Shown: positions 27,966-37,580, numbered from the stretch's first letter. The stretch is DNA of 64,000 nt from an uncultured Bacteroides sp. (GCF_963666545.1 NZ_OY762899.1:930001-994000), one strand, 5' to 3'. Numbers and translations: made by a program. Notes: generated from the letters alone by a model not told the origin.

Positions 27966-30290
27966 CTATTCTCCTCTAACAGAATCATACCGAACAAAGA
28001 ACTTTCTTTGCCCTGATTTTATATCAAAATAGTTGTTCATTTCTGATATAATAGGTACGAATATTTTATTCTTAGAAACAATTGTTGTTGTAGAGATTGC
28101 TCTACCACCAGTTATATCATTTTCTAACTTCTGCTCCAAGTCCATATCATAATACAATGTTAATTTGCTAGATGCATGCGTAAATATATAAACAATTTTA
28201 TGCATACTCCATATCACTTTTGTTGTATGAGGTTGCAAAAAAAAGTCAAAATTTTCTTTAAACATTTTATCAGATAGAGATATAAAAAACTGAAAGTTAT
28301 GCAATATGGGACTAATCTGTTCCGTTTTAAGAATCTTGAAGTTTGTTGTCACAGAGGTTCTCATAATAGGTGGAAGTGGTTCCAAAATAATTTGTGACTC
28401 GGTTTCAATCTTAGCAGCTGTAATCTCATGAATTGCATTTGCAACACCGACAGTAGCACCCACAACATCTGCCACATCACCAACATGTTTTGAATCCACC
28501 ATCTGGGTCTGAAAATGCTTTGAAACTACAGCGGCTCTTAAAACATCATTAAATCCAGCCTTCCCCTCTAAATAATCTTTCATTATATTTTCCATATTAC
28601 CCATTTCTGAATATTCGATAGTATATAACTCTTTTTTTCTCTGTAACATAGCATATAAGGCATCAGCGCCATCTCTCGTAGATGAAGGCACATATTGTGC
28701 AAACTTCGGATACAAATTCATGCGCACAAGGTCTTTTATAAAAGGTTCAAAAACACTATAATCATCCTTATATAGTTGCTTAATATGTAAAATCTCAGAC
28801 GAAGTTCTAGTAATATAGATCATAACTGTTGAATTTTCTTTCTCAATCGTCATTGACAAGCCATGAGATATTTCTGCATATTTTACATCACAAGCAGAAA
28901 GAAGATAATCAGATTCAATAACCATTCTAATTCGCATTATAATAGCCAATTCATTATAATCCAACTCTTCATTATCTATAACTTTAATAACCATTGGCTT
29001 ATCTGGAATATCCTTAATACCTTTAGATCTTAATACGTTTAATTGAATTTGACGTCTTGTACTATCATTACTCGGAATTAAGACAATACATTCTCCACCC
29101 TCATACATTTTCAAAACAGATTTATCAGAACCTGCAAAAAAATAAACGGTTTTCCCACCAATTTCTTTTTCAACGTCTTTCAATTTCAATCTTTTTTCAC
29201 TATTTGCTATTTGTATTTGAATATTATCCGCAAGATTAAAAGATCCATGACTCCTTATATATAGTAGAAATTCACGACAATTTTCCGCTATATCAGATTT
29301 CGAAATAGCTTCAGCTGTAATATGTTCCGCCTGATTATAAATAATAGAAACCGTATTTATACATTCCCTGCTAATCGCTTCACGTCCAGCTGTCGGTGTC
29401 AGAAAAGATAGGTTTGCTATTCCTCCAAAATTAAATACTGAGCTTATTGGAATTGGAGCTAAACCAAATCCATTTCTGAGTCCATATAAAAAGGGTTCAC
29501 CTGTTTTCAAGCACATATCTCCATTTACAGGAATTCCATTCTGCTTAATATTATTGATATAAATTCGAGGCATAACATTATTGTGATTGTTAAACTCCAA
29601 ATGATAGTTAAAACTATAATTTAGTATAGTAGTTATGCCATCTTTCTTAGATATATCATCGCCAGAATGTGCGATCTTATAATCTTGCTGACTAATAATC
29701 TCACCATTGAAATATACAGGAATATCCAAGAACCTAACATAAGGACGTAAATACTCTTTTGCATCATTTATAGATGAAAGTTTACCAGCTTCTAATGTCG
29801 CTATAATAGTCGTTCCATAATCATTTAACTTATTCATCTGATCATTAATCGAAATACTCTTTTCAGATAAAGATAATTCTCTTTTATTTACACAAGAAGT
29901 AATAGTAACTTCAGAGTTCCAAGCACGTGTAATCACCTCAAGCCTAGCACAAACCCCAAAATTAGCCATCGCACCAATACCAAACGTCCCAACAACACCA
30001 GCATTTCTAGCTTCTTCATTATTTTTCCCGCTAGATCCAGCAGTCCAATAATTTTCTTTTAGTGTATTGACATCCATGCCAATGCCATTATCTTCTATTG
30101 TTATTTGATCATTACTAACACCAACCTTAATCATTGGATTATCAAAGGATTCCTTTTGAATCCGCATCAAGATAGCATCATAAGCATTTTGTACATTCTC
30201 ACGTAGTAGAGCGAATGGAGAGTCGTATAAATCGTTACATAATACATCTAATATTCTACTGAGTTCAATTTTAAAATTAATTTCTTCCAT
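27966..30290 (-). CDS. Hsp90-like ATPase (GHKL family), 774 residues
   Basis: The N-terminal ~200 residues are a GHKL/Hsp90-type ATP-binding domain: N-box 'LLRENVQNAYDAIL' at about residue 28, G1 'IEDNGIGMDV' at about 70, and the glycine-rich lid 'GTFGIGAMANFG' at about 105. A segment around residue 305 ('FLTPTAGREAIS') recalls the Hsp90 middle-domain catalytic loop. The C-terminal ~450 residues match nothing I know and lack the HtpG dimerisation signature, so this is not the housekeeping chaperone. Its ATG overlaps the stop of the phosphoesterase gene by one base (TAATG), so the two are translationally coupled. Hsp90-like ATPases paired with nuclease or phosphatase genes occur in defence islands; that role is inferred. 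Confidence 0.85.
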   Translation of the reverse strand: MEEINFKIELSRILDVLCNDLYDSPFALLRENVQNAYDAILMRIQKESFDNPMIKVGVSNDQITIEDNGIGMDVNTLKENYWTAGSSGKNNEEARNAGVVGTFGIGAMANFGVCARLEVITRAWNSEVTITSCVNKRELSLSEKSISINDQMNKLNDYGTTIIATLEAGKLSSINDAKEYLRPYVRFLDIPVYFNGEIISQQDYKIAHSGDDISKKDGITTILNYSFNYHLEFNNHNNVMPRIYINNIKQNGIPVNGDMCLKTGEPFLYGLRNGFGLAPIPISSVFNFGGIANLSFLTPTAGREAISRECINTVSIIYNQAEHITAEAISKSDIAENCREFLLYIRSHGSFNLADNIQIQIANSEKRLKLKDVEKEIGGKTVYFFAGSDKSVLKMYEGGECIVLIPSNDSTRRQIQLNVLRSKGIKDIPDKPMVIKVIDNEELDYNELAIIMRIRMVIESDYLLSACDVKYAEISHGLSMTIEKENSTVMIYITRTSSEILHIKQLYKDDYSVFEPFIKDLVRMNLYPKFAQYVPSSTRDGADALYAMLQRKKELYTIEYSEMGNMENIMKDYLEGKAGFNDVLRAAVVSKHFQTQMVDSKHVGDVADVVGATVGVANAIHEITAAKIETESQIILEPLPPIMRTSVTTNFKILKTEQISPILHNFQFFISLSDKMFKENFDFFLQPHTTKVIWSMHKIVYIFTHASSKLTLYYDMDLEQKLENDITGGRAISTTTIVSKNKIFVPIISEMNNYFDIKSGQRKFFVRYDSVRGE

Positions 30291-31723
30291 TATAACCTCT
30301 TTATTAATTCATTTGCTTTATCTTTTTGTTCTTGAACGAATGAGACTGTACAATTTTCAACAAACTTATACCCTAGTACAGTAATTAGTATATTCTTATT
30401 TCTTAATTCTATAGCAGCTTCCAGTACAGCCAGGCATTGTGAAACAGAACGTGGATCTTTTATACAATCAATTATAAACCTATAATCATCAATATACTTA
30501 ATATAAGAATCAAAACACTTACTTGCAATGAGATTATCAAAGCCAATATTTTTCAAAGCCATACACGCTTTTTTATAATCTTTAGTTAACTGCGTTTCTT
30601 CATCAATTTTACTAATATTATAACTTATGTCAAATTGAGATAAGTTAATATCAAAAGAAATATCTGTCATTGAAGAATAACCAATATTACCAGCACGCCA
30701 CACTGGTATATCATAGCAATACTGGCTACAATCTTTTCTTACATGAATAGTTATTTTAGCTTTACAATCTTCCATGCAAACATCTAAGACGTTATATTGC
30801 CTACTCACACCAGAGGGTAAATGCATATTACTTCCGTATAATGACCCTGAACTAATAAGAATTATTTTATTTTGACTGGTTAGTTCTTTATATTCATTCA
30901 CAACACCACTCACATGTTGATGACCAAACAGACCAATTTTTATATGCTTAACCATCATTTCATCTAAAATTCTCTTATCCATATAATTATTTTCACATGG
31001 AAGACCAGAAATATGATGATGCCACACTCCAACAATTAGTCTACCATTTTTATCTAACCTTGTCAATTCATCATGCATCTCGGATATTGCATCCGGGCAA
31101 ATGCACCCTGCAGGATTTAAATGATCTAGTTTGTGACAGCTATTAAAACAGGCGAAGGAGATATTATATTCAACAAAGTCCACACAAAATCCACTACGTT
31201 CAATATCAACAGGATAACTCCTTATGCCACTAAAAAATCGATTATAAAAATCAAAGAATTGTTGAAATCGAGTACAATACAAATCAGGGTCAACTATACG
31301 ATAAAAATTAAAATCATTCCAAGACCATTTTATTTCATTATTACCACGTTTAAAATCAGAATAATCATCTTTAGGTGCAAAATCTGATTTTCGCATACTG
31401 CAAGAAGATATCTCCCTATTCAAATCGTGATTGCCAGGAACAATAACCATTTTAGATTTATCGCCATCTAAAAAATAGGTAGATAATTCATTTAAAAATT
31501 GTTCCACTTCAGCATACTGTTTCTCTATTTCCTCATTAGCATTATCCCCTCTTGCACCTTCTATTAAATCACCACTAACAACAATTATATTGGGCTTACA
31601 AATTCCATTATTAGTATATTCTTCGCAATCAGATTTTAATGATGAGAATAAGTTTAAATAATTCATCCGAGAACTTTTATGTAGATCGGAAATATGTAAT
31701 ATTGAGAATTTATTCATTTGCAT
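30290..31723 (-). CDS. Calcineurin-like metallophosphoesterase
   Basis: A 477-residue protein (ATG at 31723, with 31717 as an alternative). All metal-binding motifs are present: 'ILHISDLH' (DxH), 'VVSGDLIEG' (GD), 'VIVPGNHDLN' (GNHD), 'GVWHHHISG' and 'GLFGHQHVSG' (GHxH). The last ~160 residues form an unrecognised helical C-terminal domain. It could cut DNA, RNA or a nucleotide messenger. Coupling to the Hsp90-like ATPase (1-base overlap) makes a two-protein machine likely. No signal peptide, so it is cytoplasmic. Confidence 0.9.
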   Translation of the reverse strand: MQMNKFSILHISDLHKSSRMNYLNLFSSLKSDCEEYTNNGICKPNIIVVSGDLIEGARGDNANEEIEKQYAEVEQFLNELSTYFLDGDKSKMVIVPGNHDLNREISSCSMRKSDFAPKDDYSDFKRGNNEIKWSWNDFNFYRIVDPDLYCTRFQQFFDFYNRFFSGIRSYPVDIERSGFCVDFVEYNISFACFNSCHKLDHLNPAGCICPDAISEMHDELTRLDKNGRLIVGVWHHHISGLPCENNYMDKRILDEMMVKHIKIGLFGHQHVSGVVNEYKELTSQNKIILISSGSLYGSNMHLPSGVSRQYNVLDVCMEDCKAKITIHVRKDCSQYCYDIPVWRAGNIGYSSMTDISFDINLSQFDISYNISKIDEETQLTKDYKKACMALKNIGFDNLIASKCFDSYIKYIDDYRFIIDCIKDPRSVSQCLAVLEAAIELRNKNILITVLGYKFVENCTVSFVQEQKDKANELIKRL

Positions 31724-31937
31724 TGTATTCCTAAATGATAAAAACAAAACTGAGTCATCTTAGGCATTATTTGCTATGCGTAACAGAAATATCTTATCAG
31801 AGCATATTTATTCACAAAAACAAAAAAACAGTTCCGAAATAAATAAAACACCTTACACCTAAAATAATAATTATATTTTCAGCCTAATTCATTTAATATT
31901 TATCTTTTTGAACTAGGTTTCAACATTAAATTTCATA

Positions 31938-32678
31938 CTAATTATTTCTATATACTCGGCAAATCAACTTAAAGCGACTATTCCCACAATCTACCCATTT
32001 ATCCATTATTGTATCTACCCCAACTTGCTTAGCATGGTTCAAAAAGCAATCTTCCCAGTCCTTTGATGAATTTAGAAGTTTGCACTTTCCATCATTCATG
32101 TCTTGACAATCTAAAAAACCAAGATAAAGTAAAACCACCGGAATACCTTGATTAGCCAACCACCAGGCATGAGCAACACGGTTTGACAATTGATAGCATC
32201 GATCTTTTGAAATAGAAACGTCAAAATCGGAGTTTCTAATTCCTGTATTTGCTTCCTGTATTGCCTCCCCAATCCTTCTATCGTTTCTTTTAGAATCGTC
32301 AGTAGCATCGGGATCTAATCGCTTTTTATAAGATTCTCTCTTTAGCTCATTTTTGTGTGCCTTAGCCTCAATAAGTAAAATCCCTTTTTTGCCATCAACA
32401 GTACAAGTAGAAACTAAATCCCAGTTTGGCGTACTAGCCTTAAAACGCTTAACAGCTAACCACCAATCATGAATATCATCGCCCAATTCTTGAAAGAAAT
32501 TATCTATCAAGAAACCTTTCAACTCGGCTTCTTTACAATTGTGTGAATTTTCGGGTGCCCAATTGTCGGACATAGAAATTTCGGCATTGGGCTTAATAAT
32601 ATTATTGATAGACGTGAGAAACGTCTCTGATTCTATCAAGTTCAACATTGCTCTTTGGCTACCCTTTTTTCTAGTCAT
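31938..32678 (-). CDS. PD-(D/E)XK-type nuclease-like protein
   Basis: A 246-residue protein with a PD-(D/E)XK core: Asp87 in 'TPNWDLVST' and Glu104-Ala-Lys106 in 'GILLIEAKAHKNEL', preceded by an acidic helix at about 50 ('KEAELKGFLIDNFFQEL'). A later segment 'QLSNRVAHAWWLANQGIPVV' is conserved-looking. I cannot place it in a named restriction family. It is 214 bases upstream of the phosphoesterase on the same strand and in the same A+T-rich block, so a shared system is plausible but not shown. Confidence 0.65.
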   Translation of the reverse strand: MTRKKGSQRAMLNLIESETFLTSINNIIKPNAEISMSDNWAPENSHNCKEAELKGFLIDNFFQELGDDIHDWWLAVKRFKASTPNWDLVSTCTVDGKKGILLIEAKAHKNELKRESYKKRLDPDATDDSKRNDRRIGEAIQEANTGIRNSDFDVSISKDRCYQLSNRVAHAWWLANQGIPVVLLYLGFLDCQDMNDGKCKLLNSSKDWEDCFLNHAKQVGVDTIMDKWVDCGNSRFKLICRVYRNN

Positions 32679-33034
32679 ATCACTCGTGTTTTTAAGGTTA
32701 ACAAAATTTATATAAATCTTTGTTTGAGCTACTTATGTTTTTCGAATTTTTGCTCTGTTTTTTTCCAATGTAAGCAACACGAACCTAATTCATCCGCATA
32801 TCACAAGTCATACATAATAATATTACACCACAAAAATAATGAAAATAATGAAATAAAGATGAAGTGCATTATATTATTTATCATATCTATTTTACACATC
32901 AAGAAGACTTTTACTACAAAGACCAGCCTCTTACTTATCCACCCTTCCCTCTTCCACCCCCACACAATTTGCATTTCCGGCCAATAAGCAGTAATTTTGC
33001 GACTTTTTTTTATTAATATAAACCGAATAACAAA
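32679..33034. other. A+T-rich intergenic region
   Basis: No convincing gene. An open frame running rightwards from 32655 has an unlikely composition, overlaps the nuclease start and is discounted. Confidence 0.45.
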
Positions 33035-33210
33035 ATGGAATTAAAAAAAAAGGCAGTAGCCGAGAGAGATTGCACACGCTTCAGCGTATAGAAAAAGAAC
33101 TCGAAGAAGTGATGGAGGAAGAAAGAGAACTAACGGATGAAGAGTCTAGGGTGATCCACAGAATCAGGAAAAAAGTAGCTGAAATTATCGGAAATATAAA
33201 AAAGAGTTAA
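33035..33210 (+). pseudogene. Small coiled-coil protein with a frameshift in an A9 run
   Basis: ATG at 33035 starts a frame that stops after 18 codons, but a -1 shift at the run of nine A (33043-33051) opens a 58-residue frame to the stop at 33208-33210: 'RERLHTLQRIEKELEEVMEE' continuing as 'ERELTDEESRVIHRIRKKVA'. It is a charged helix typical of small accessory proteins. One more A would put the ATG in frame. This is either a sequencing or natural indel, or slippage on the homopolymer that produces the full protein. Confidence 0.5.
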
Positions 33211-33231
33211 AAAAGCTATTGGCTTATTTTA

Positions 33232-33291
33232 GTACACTTTTATCATTTATAAAGCCTTATAATAAAAGGAGATATAAGTGATAAAGTGTAC
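33232..33291. repeat. Long inverted repeat upstream of the DUF3987 gene
   Basis: GTACACTTTTATCATTTATA (33232-33251) faces TATAAGTGATAAAGTGTAC (33273-33291), near-perfect 19-20 bp arms with a 21-base spacer. It lies 85 bases before the DUF3987 start and could be an operator or a binding site for the encoded protein. Confidence 0.6.
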
Positions 33292-33324
33292 AAAATTGCG
33301 TTCAAAGAGCCAATTTCATTTTTA

Positions 33325-33332
33325 TACCTTTG
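33325..33332 (+). promoter_or_regulatory. Likely -7 box of the DUF3987 gene
   Basis: TACCTTTG fits TAnnTTTG and lies 44 bases before the ATG. No clear -33 element. Confidence 0.5.
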
Positions 33333-33376
33333 TGGCAACAAACGCTAAAATCGTACTAGCGTAAAAGATTTATATT

Positions 33377-35782
33377 ATGCATATCAATAATTTAAAAATC
33401 TCGTATTTCACACATGTATGGGGTAAAAAATCCACCACCATCACAGTATCACATTTTGTATCCGAAATTCAAAGCGGACGCCTGCAAGTATTTACCGAAA
33501 CTTACCGACGTTGGTTGCGGGAGGGAAAACTCAAAGAGGCTTCGGAAATGAAGCGAAACATGCCGGCGGTGGTACCGGGTGGCGTGTGTAGGGGTGGACA
33601 TGCTGCCTCGCAGTTGCAGGAAATTAGCAACCTGATGGTACTCGACTATGATCACACGGGCGAGCGCACACAGGAACTTGTCGATCTGCTCAAACAGTTG
33701 CCTTATGTGGCCGTCGCATTTATCAGCATCTCCGGAGAGGGGGTCAAGGCTTTCATCCACATCTCGATGAACGATAAGAGCCAGTATGCTCGCATCTTCT
33801 CCATCGTTTCTGCGGAGGTAGACCGGGTGCTCAACTTTGCATGCGACAAGCAATGTCCCGACATCACCCGCATGTGTTTCCTTGCTCACGATCCGAACAT
33901 CTACTACAACCCTGAAGCGGAAGTTTTCCAGATTAGCGAAATGCAACTTCAGGAACCGGAAATTCCCCGGATCTCTTCCACTACGGTCAATGTGAACAGT
34001 ACCGAAACTGTTCCTTTTGTCGCCACTGCTTCGGATGTGCCGGAGAAAGCAGAAGGATACATGCTCACGTTCCTCACTGATTTCAGCAAACGCCACCCCT
34101 TTGTGAGGGGCAATCGACATGACTATATGCTCAAGTTGGGACAGACTTCGAGATATAAAGGATTTTCAACGTCAGAACTTGAAGAGTTAAAGCGGTTGAC
34201 CGTAGAAAAACATGCGGAAGCCGATTTTTCGTCCACCGAGATAGAGAGGACATTATCCGCTGGATATCAATACATTAACTCTAATTCGAAAAATTTCGAA
34301 CAAGCTCAAAAAGATCAAAAGGTTCAAGGTTCACTTATGTGTTTTAGTGCCCCCTCCTCCACGGAAGACGAAGAGGATGAAATGTTGGAAAAAAGCAACG
34401 AATTGAGAGCGGAAGCGCCCTATTTTCCGAAGGAGATGTACGAACATCTACCCGACCTGTTAAAGAGAGCAATGAAGGTTGCACACAGCCCTCGTGAACG
34501 CGACATGCTCCTTATGGGAATGATGGTCAATTTGGCTGCCGCCCTACCCTATGTTCGTTTCCGATACGACGGCCGGGAATATTCCCCACACCTCTATTAT
34601 GCATCTGTAGCTCCCGCAGCGGCCGGCAAAGGAATCGTATCGCTCACCCCTCTGATCAATGATGCCGTGCACCGATATTACGAGCAGGCCTACAAAGAAC
34701 AGAAAAGGCAATACGAAGAGAATAAAATAAACTGGGATCTGGAAGTGCAACAGGCGCAACACCAGAAGCGCAAACCCGACATCGCCCTCCGCCCCGAAGA
34801 ACCTAAAGGTATCTACATCAACATCTCCGGCAACATTTCCAAAAGCCGCCTGATAGAGCACCTGAAAAATAACGGAGAACTGGGAGGCGTCATCAACGCC
34901 AGCGAAATTGATACGCTCAACTCATCCATCAGCCAGAACTACGGACAGCAAGACGATATCTTGCGCCAAGCCGCCCACCACGAGGAACTGATCGCCTCCT
35001 TCAAAAATCTGGGCGAACCCATCCGTGTGCCTCACCCCCGCCTGAGCATGTGTCTCTCCGGAACGCCCAATCAGTTCGTCCACCTGATACATTCCCAGGA
35101 GAATGGGCTTTATAGCCGCTTTGCCCTGCTCACAGCCGAATCTCAATGGAAGTGGCGCTCACCCGCTCCCCGGAAGAATTCGGAAGAGTACCGCAACTAT
35201 TTCAGCAAGTTGGGCGAAGAGGTATTGGAGATGCACCTCAATCTGCTGCAATCGCACACCCAAGTTGAGTTCACCCCCGAGCAATGGAACGAACACAGCA
35301 CTTTCTTCAAAGAATACCTCAGTCGGGTAGCCGTGGAAGGAAAAGACTACATCGGTGCGGTGGTCTATCGTCACGGACTGCTCACCATGCGTCTGGCCTC
35401 CGTGTTCACCGCCCTGCGCAAGTGCGAAGATCAATGGTGGGTAGAACATCGTACCTGCACCGACGAAGACCTCCACTCGGCCATACAGATGATCACGGTA
35501 TTGTTGGAGCACAGCCTGCTCATCAGTTCCTCTTTGCCCGAAGACGAACACAAAGCCCAGCCTCTGAAAAAGTTCCATCGCATTGAGAGCATTTTAGCGC
35601 AATTACCCGAATGTTTCAGCTATAGTGAGTTTGTTGCGGAAGGAACCAAGTTAAACTTCTCCCTAAGCACAGGCAAGCGTTTATTAAAGCGATCAGTACA
35701 GGAAGGATACACAGGCTATAGCGGAACCAAGTACATCAAATTGGATAGAGGTCGTGAGCAGGAGCCACAAGGCAAAGACTAA
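33377..35782 (+). CDS. VirE-N/DUF3987 primase-helicase-like protein (BT4734/BF3469 type)
   Basis: An 801-residue protein. Residues about 50-180 form the VirE-N/BT4734-like domain ('LMVLDYDHTGERTQELVDLL', 'YVAVAFISISGEGVKAFIHI'), and about 340-720 form the DUF3987 ATPase-like domain ('PHLYYASVAPAAAGKGIVSL', 'GIYINISGNISKSRLIEHLK', 'ASEIDTLNSSISQNYGQQDD', 'RLSMCLSGTPNQFVHLI'). Similar genes in Bacteroides sit near DUF4248, HU and amidase genes, often next to surface-polysaccharide loci; their cellular role is not settled. Its last codons ('EQEPQGKD') and terminator are duplicated at 37581-37695 beyond the hipBA module. Confidence 0.93.
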   Translation: MHINNLKISYFTHVWGKKSTTITVSHFVSEIQSGRLQVFTETYRRWLREGKLKEASEMKRNMPAVVPGGVCRGGHAASQLQEISNLMVLDYDHTGERTQELVDLLKQLPYVAVAFISISGEGVKAFIHISMNDKSQYARIFSIVSAEVDRVLNFACDKQCPDITRMCFLAHDPNIYYNPEAEVFQISEMQLQEPEIPRISSTTVNVNSTETVPFVATASDVPEKAEGYMLTFLTDFSKRHPFVRGNRHDYMLKLGQTSRYKGFSTSELEELKRLTVEKHAEADFSSTEIERTLSAGYQYINSNSKNFEQAQKDQKVQGSLMCFSAPSSTEDEEDEMLEKSNELRAEAPYFPKEMYEHLPDLLKRAMKVAHSPRERDMLLMGMMVNLAAALPYVRFRYDGREYSPHLYYASVAPAAAGKGIVSLTPLINDAVHRYYEQAYKEQKRQYEENKINWDLEVQQAQHQKRKPDIALRPEEPKGIYINISGNISKSRLIEHLKNNGELGGVINASEIDTLNSSISQNYGQQDDILRQAAHHEELIASFKNLGEPIRVPHPRLSMCLSGTPNQFVHLIHSQENGLYSRFALLTAESQWKWRSPAPRKNSEEYRNYFSKLGEEVLEMHLNLLQSHTQVEFTPEQWNEHSTFFKEYLSRVAVEGKDYIGAVVYRHGLLTMRLASVFTALRKCEDQWWVEHRTCTDEDLHSAIQMITVLLEHSLLISSSLPEDEHKAQPLKKFHRIESILAQLPECFSYSEFVAEGTKLNFSLSTGKRLLKRSVQEGYTGYSGTKYIKLDRGREQEPQGKD

Positions 35783-35870
35783 AACGGTGAAGTCTCGTTC
35801 GTAGATAGGGTACAAAAAACCACAAAAAAAGGCCTAAGTGTTTTCAGAAAACATTTAAGCCTTTTTTTTA
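35754..35870. repeat. Direct repeat, copy 1, flanking hipBA; includes a bidirectional terminator
   Basis: This ~115-bp segment covers the last codons of the DUF3987 gene and a hairpin (35828-35864) with T runs on both strands. A diverged copy occurs at 37581-37695. On the plus strand the hairpin ends DUF3987, on the minus strand hipA. Confidence 0.85.
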
Positions 35871-35934
35871 ACGCACAATCTTAGGCACATAGCCATTCTA
35901 AAAAATCTCACCATTGCAGTTTAAAAGTAAATGC

Positions 35935-37191
35935 TTAAAACCTAAAAGCTCCGGCGATGTCGTCTTGTTCGGAACGTGAGATTCCATATTTTGTAGCAAT
36001 AGATCGCCAATTAGATACTACTGTTCGAATTTGGCTCAATATGCTACCAGCTTTTACCGGATCTAGCCCGAAATATTCGGCAACGCTCAATGCTAGCTCA
36101 AAATCTAATGAATTATCATCTTCTGAAATATTAAGTTTTAAACCCATACCGCGCTCATCAGGATTTATGTCATAGGCAGGAGAGAGTGTCCACCCTTTGG
36201 TTGTAAGAAGAAAACCGTGATTGCGAAGGTGGTCATCACAGTTAGAAACAACAATGTTGAAAACAATCCTGCGCCAGAGTTGCTCTAAATTTTGCGCCAC
36301 ATTATTGCAGTTTCTTCCAATCCATTCAGCAATTTCCAAATAACTAACACCTTCGGCTGAATCTGCACCATCAGTATACCCCAGCAATGTCATTGCCGAC
36401 GCGAAGTGAATACGCTTACCCCCTATTCTATCAAATCGTTTTGTAAGAAAGGTATGTTGGTGACTGCTGAATCTCATCACTTTGCATTCAGACATTATGA
36501 TTCCACACTGAACAGCTAATTCCGCAACCACAGCTTCCCACGCTCCCATATCTTTGGTATCGTGCCCACTTGGAAATTTGGCTATCCATAACATACTATC
36601 GTTGTCTAATATGTTGGCTTTGGGCCTTGCTCCACCTAATGAGGAGCCGGGTGCAATTAACATTTTCAGCCACTTTGCATATTCGGCATCATCCTTTGAT
36701 TCCTCTTTTTCGAGTTGTAAACTTGCATATTCAAGATCACGAATAGAAGTCCACGGTGGTGTAGCCATTGCTTTGTTATTATCCATAAACTCCCCATCAG
36801 GTGATAGCTTCAGTCGCAAAGCCCCCATACGATTAGCATCGTAAACGCCCAATAGATAATCAACCTCAGTTAAGGTTCTGACAGCTCTATTTTCGCTGCG
36901 GGCATCAATTGCCTCACGCCTGCGCATGAGCATACGCCCCCAACGATCGGGTGATGAGTCGAGAAACAATCCGAAATTGCTTTTATCGGTAGGCAAATAT
37001 TGTTTACCTGAAAATTGAGCTAAATCAGGATCTAAGGCTCTGAATCGGTTATATCTTAACCAGTCAGAATTGTTTTCAAAAGAAAAGATTTCCTTACCAC
37101 GTAGCACCTCACTATGGAGTACCCCCATTAAAACCGGCAAATCACTATCTTGCCAATCCATATATACATATATATTTTTACCCTGTGCCAT
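35935..37191 (-). CDS. hipA: HipA-family Ser/Thr kinase toxin
   Basis: A 418-residue HipA kinase. The N-terminal subdomain starts 'YVYMDWQDSDLPVLMGVLHS'. The P-loop-like 'SSLGGARPKANILD' with its Lys, the catalytic segment 'IVVSNCDDHLRNHGFLLT' and the metal-binding 'SPAYDINPDE' are all intact. HipA toxins phosphorylate aminoacyl-tRNA synthetases or related targets and cause dormancy. It follows hipB with a 3-base gap. The module lies between two copies of the DUF3987 3' end. Confidence 0.94.
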   Translation of the reverse strand: MAQGKNIYVYMDWQDSDLPVLMGVLHSEVLRGKEIFSFENNSDWLRYNRFRALDPDLAQFSGKQYLPTDKSNFGLFLDSSPDRWGRMLMRRREAIDARSENRAVRTLTEVDYLLGVYDANRMGALRLKLSPDGEFMDNNKAMATPPWTSIRDLEYASLQLEKEESKDDAEYAKWLKMLIAPGSSLGGARPKANILDNDSMLWIAKFPSGHDTKDMGAWEAVVAELAVQCGIIMSECKVMRFSSHQHTFLTKRFDRIGGKRIHFASAMTLLGYTDGADSAEGVSYLEIAEWIGRNCNNVAQNLEQLWRRIVFNIVVSNCDDHLRNHGFLLTTKGWTLSPAYDINPDERGMGLKLNISEDDNSLDFELALSVAEYFGLDPVKAGSILSQIRTVVSNWRSIATKYGISRSEQDDIAGAFRF

Positions 37192-37194
37192 TTA

Positions 37195-37497
37195 TTATTT
37201 CTTTGAAGCTCGTTCTTTCACTGTTAATTTTGCATCCTGCAATCTTCGACCCAGTTCATCATCTTTTGCTATTAAGGAAAGATCTTTATCCAAACCAAGA
37301 ACAGCTAACACCCGGAAGTAATAACCGATAGCAACACCCTCGTCTCCTTTCTCTATTTTGATAAGAGTGTTGCGTGATATTCCTGCACGTTCCGCTACCT
37401 GTTCCGAAGAGAGGTCACGACGGAGGCGAGCATATTTAATGTTCTCTCCCAACGTCGTCAGCGTACGCTGTTGGCTCGGTAATAAAGTTCTTTTCAT
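37195..37497 (-). CDS. hipB: HipB-type antitoxin with Xre helix-turn-helix
   Basis: A 100-residue protein when started at the ATG at 37497 ('MKRTLLPSQQRTLTTLGENI'), which sits 25 bases after a good promoter; the longer frame to 37524 would run into the -7 box. The helix-turn-helix is 'LSSEQVAERAGISRNTLIKIEKG'. It should neutralise HipA and repress the operon. Confidence 0.93.
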   Translation of the reverse strand: MKRTLLPSQQRTLTTLGENIKYARLRRDLSSEQVAERAGISRNTLIKIEKGDEGVAIGYYFRVLAVLGLDKDLSLIAKDDELGRRLQDAKLTVKERASKK

Positions 37498-37521
37498 ATC
37501 AATAATGTATCTGATTATGCG

Positions 37522-37553
37522 CAAAAGTAACCTTTATTGTTCATATATACAAA
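37522..37553 (-). promoter_or_regulatory. Bacteroides promoter of hipBA
   Basis: On the minus strand TTTG (37553-37550) is the -33 and TACTTTTG (37529-37522) the -7 box, with a 20-base spacer. This is the best promoter match in the window. Confidence 0.8.
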
Positions 37554-37580
37554 CATTAGTTGCTTTTATTTTAATAGGCC

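Noticed and set aside
27966-30290. The Hsp90-like gene as housekeeping htpG
   Set aside because: Only the ATPase domain resembles Hsp90; the C-terminal 450 residues and the coupling to a phosphoesterase gene do not fit HtpG.
32655-32987. A 110-residue open frame rightwards of the nuclease gene
   Set aside because: It overlaps the nuclease start and is a low-complexity Ile/His/Ser-rich translation of A+T-rich DNA.
33449-34120. A 223-residue minus-strand frame under the DUF3987 gene
   Set aside because: Shadow of a higher-GC coding region; the DUF3987 motifs are on the plus strand.
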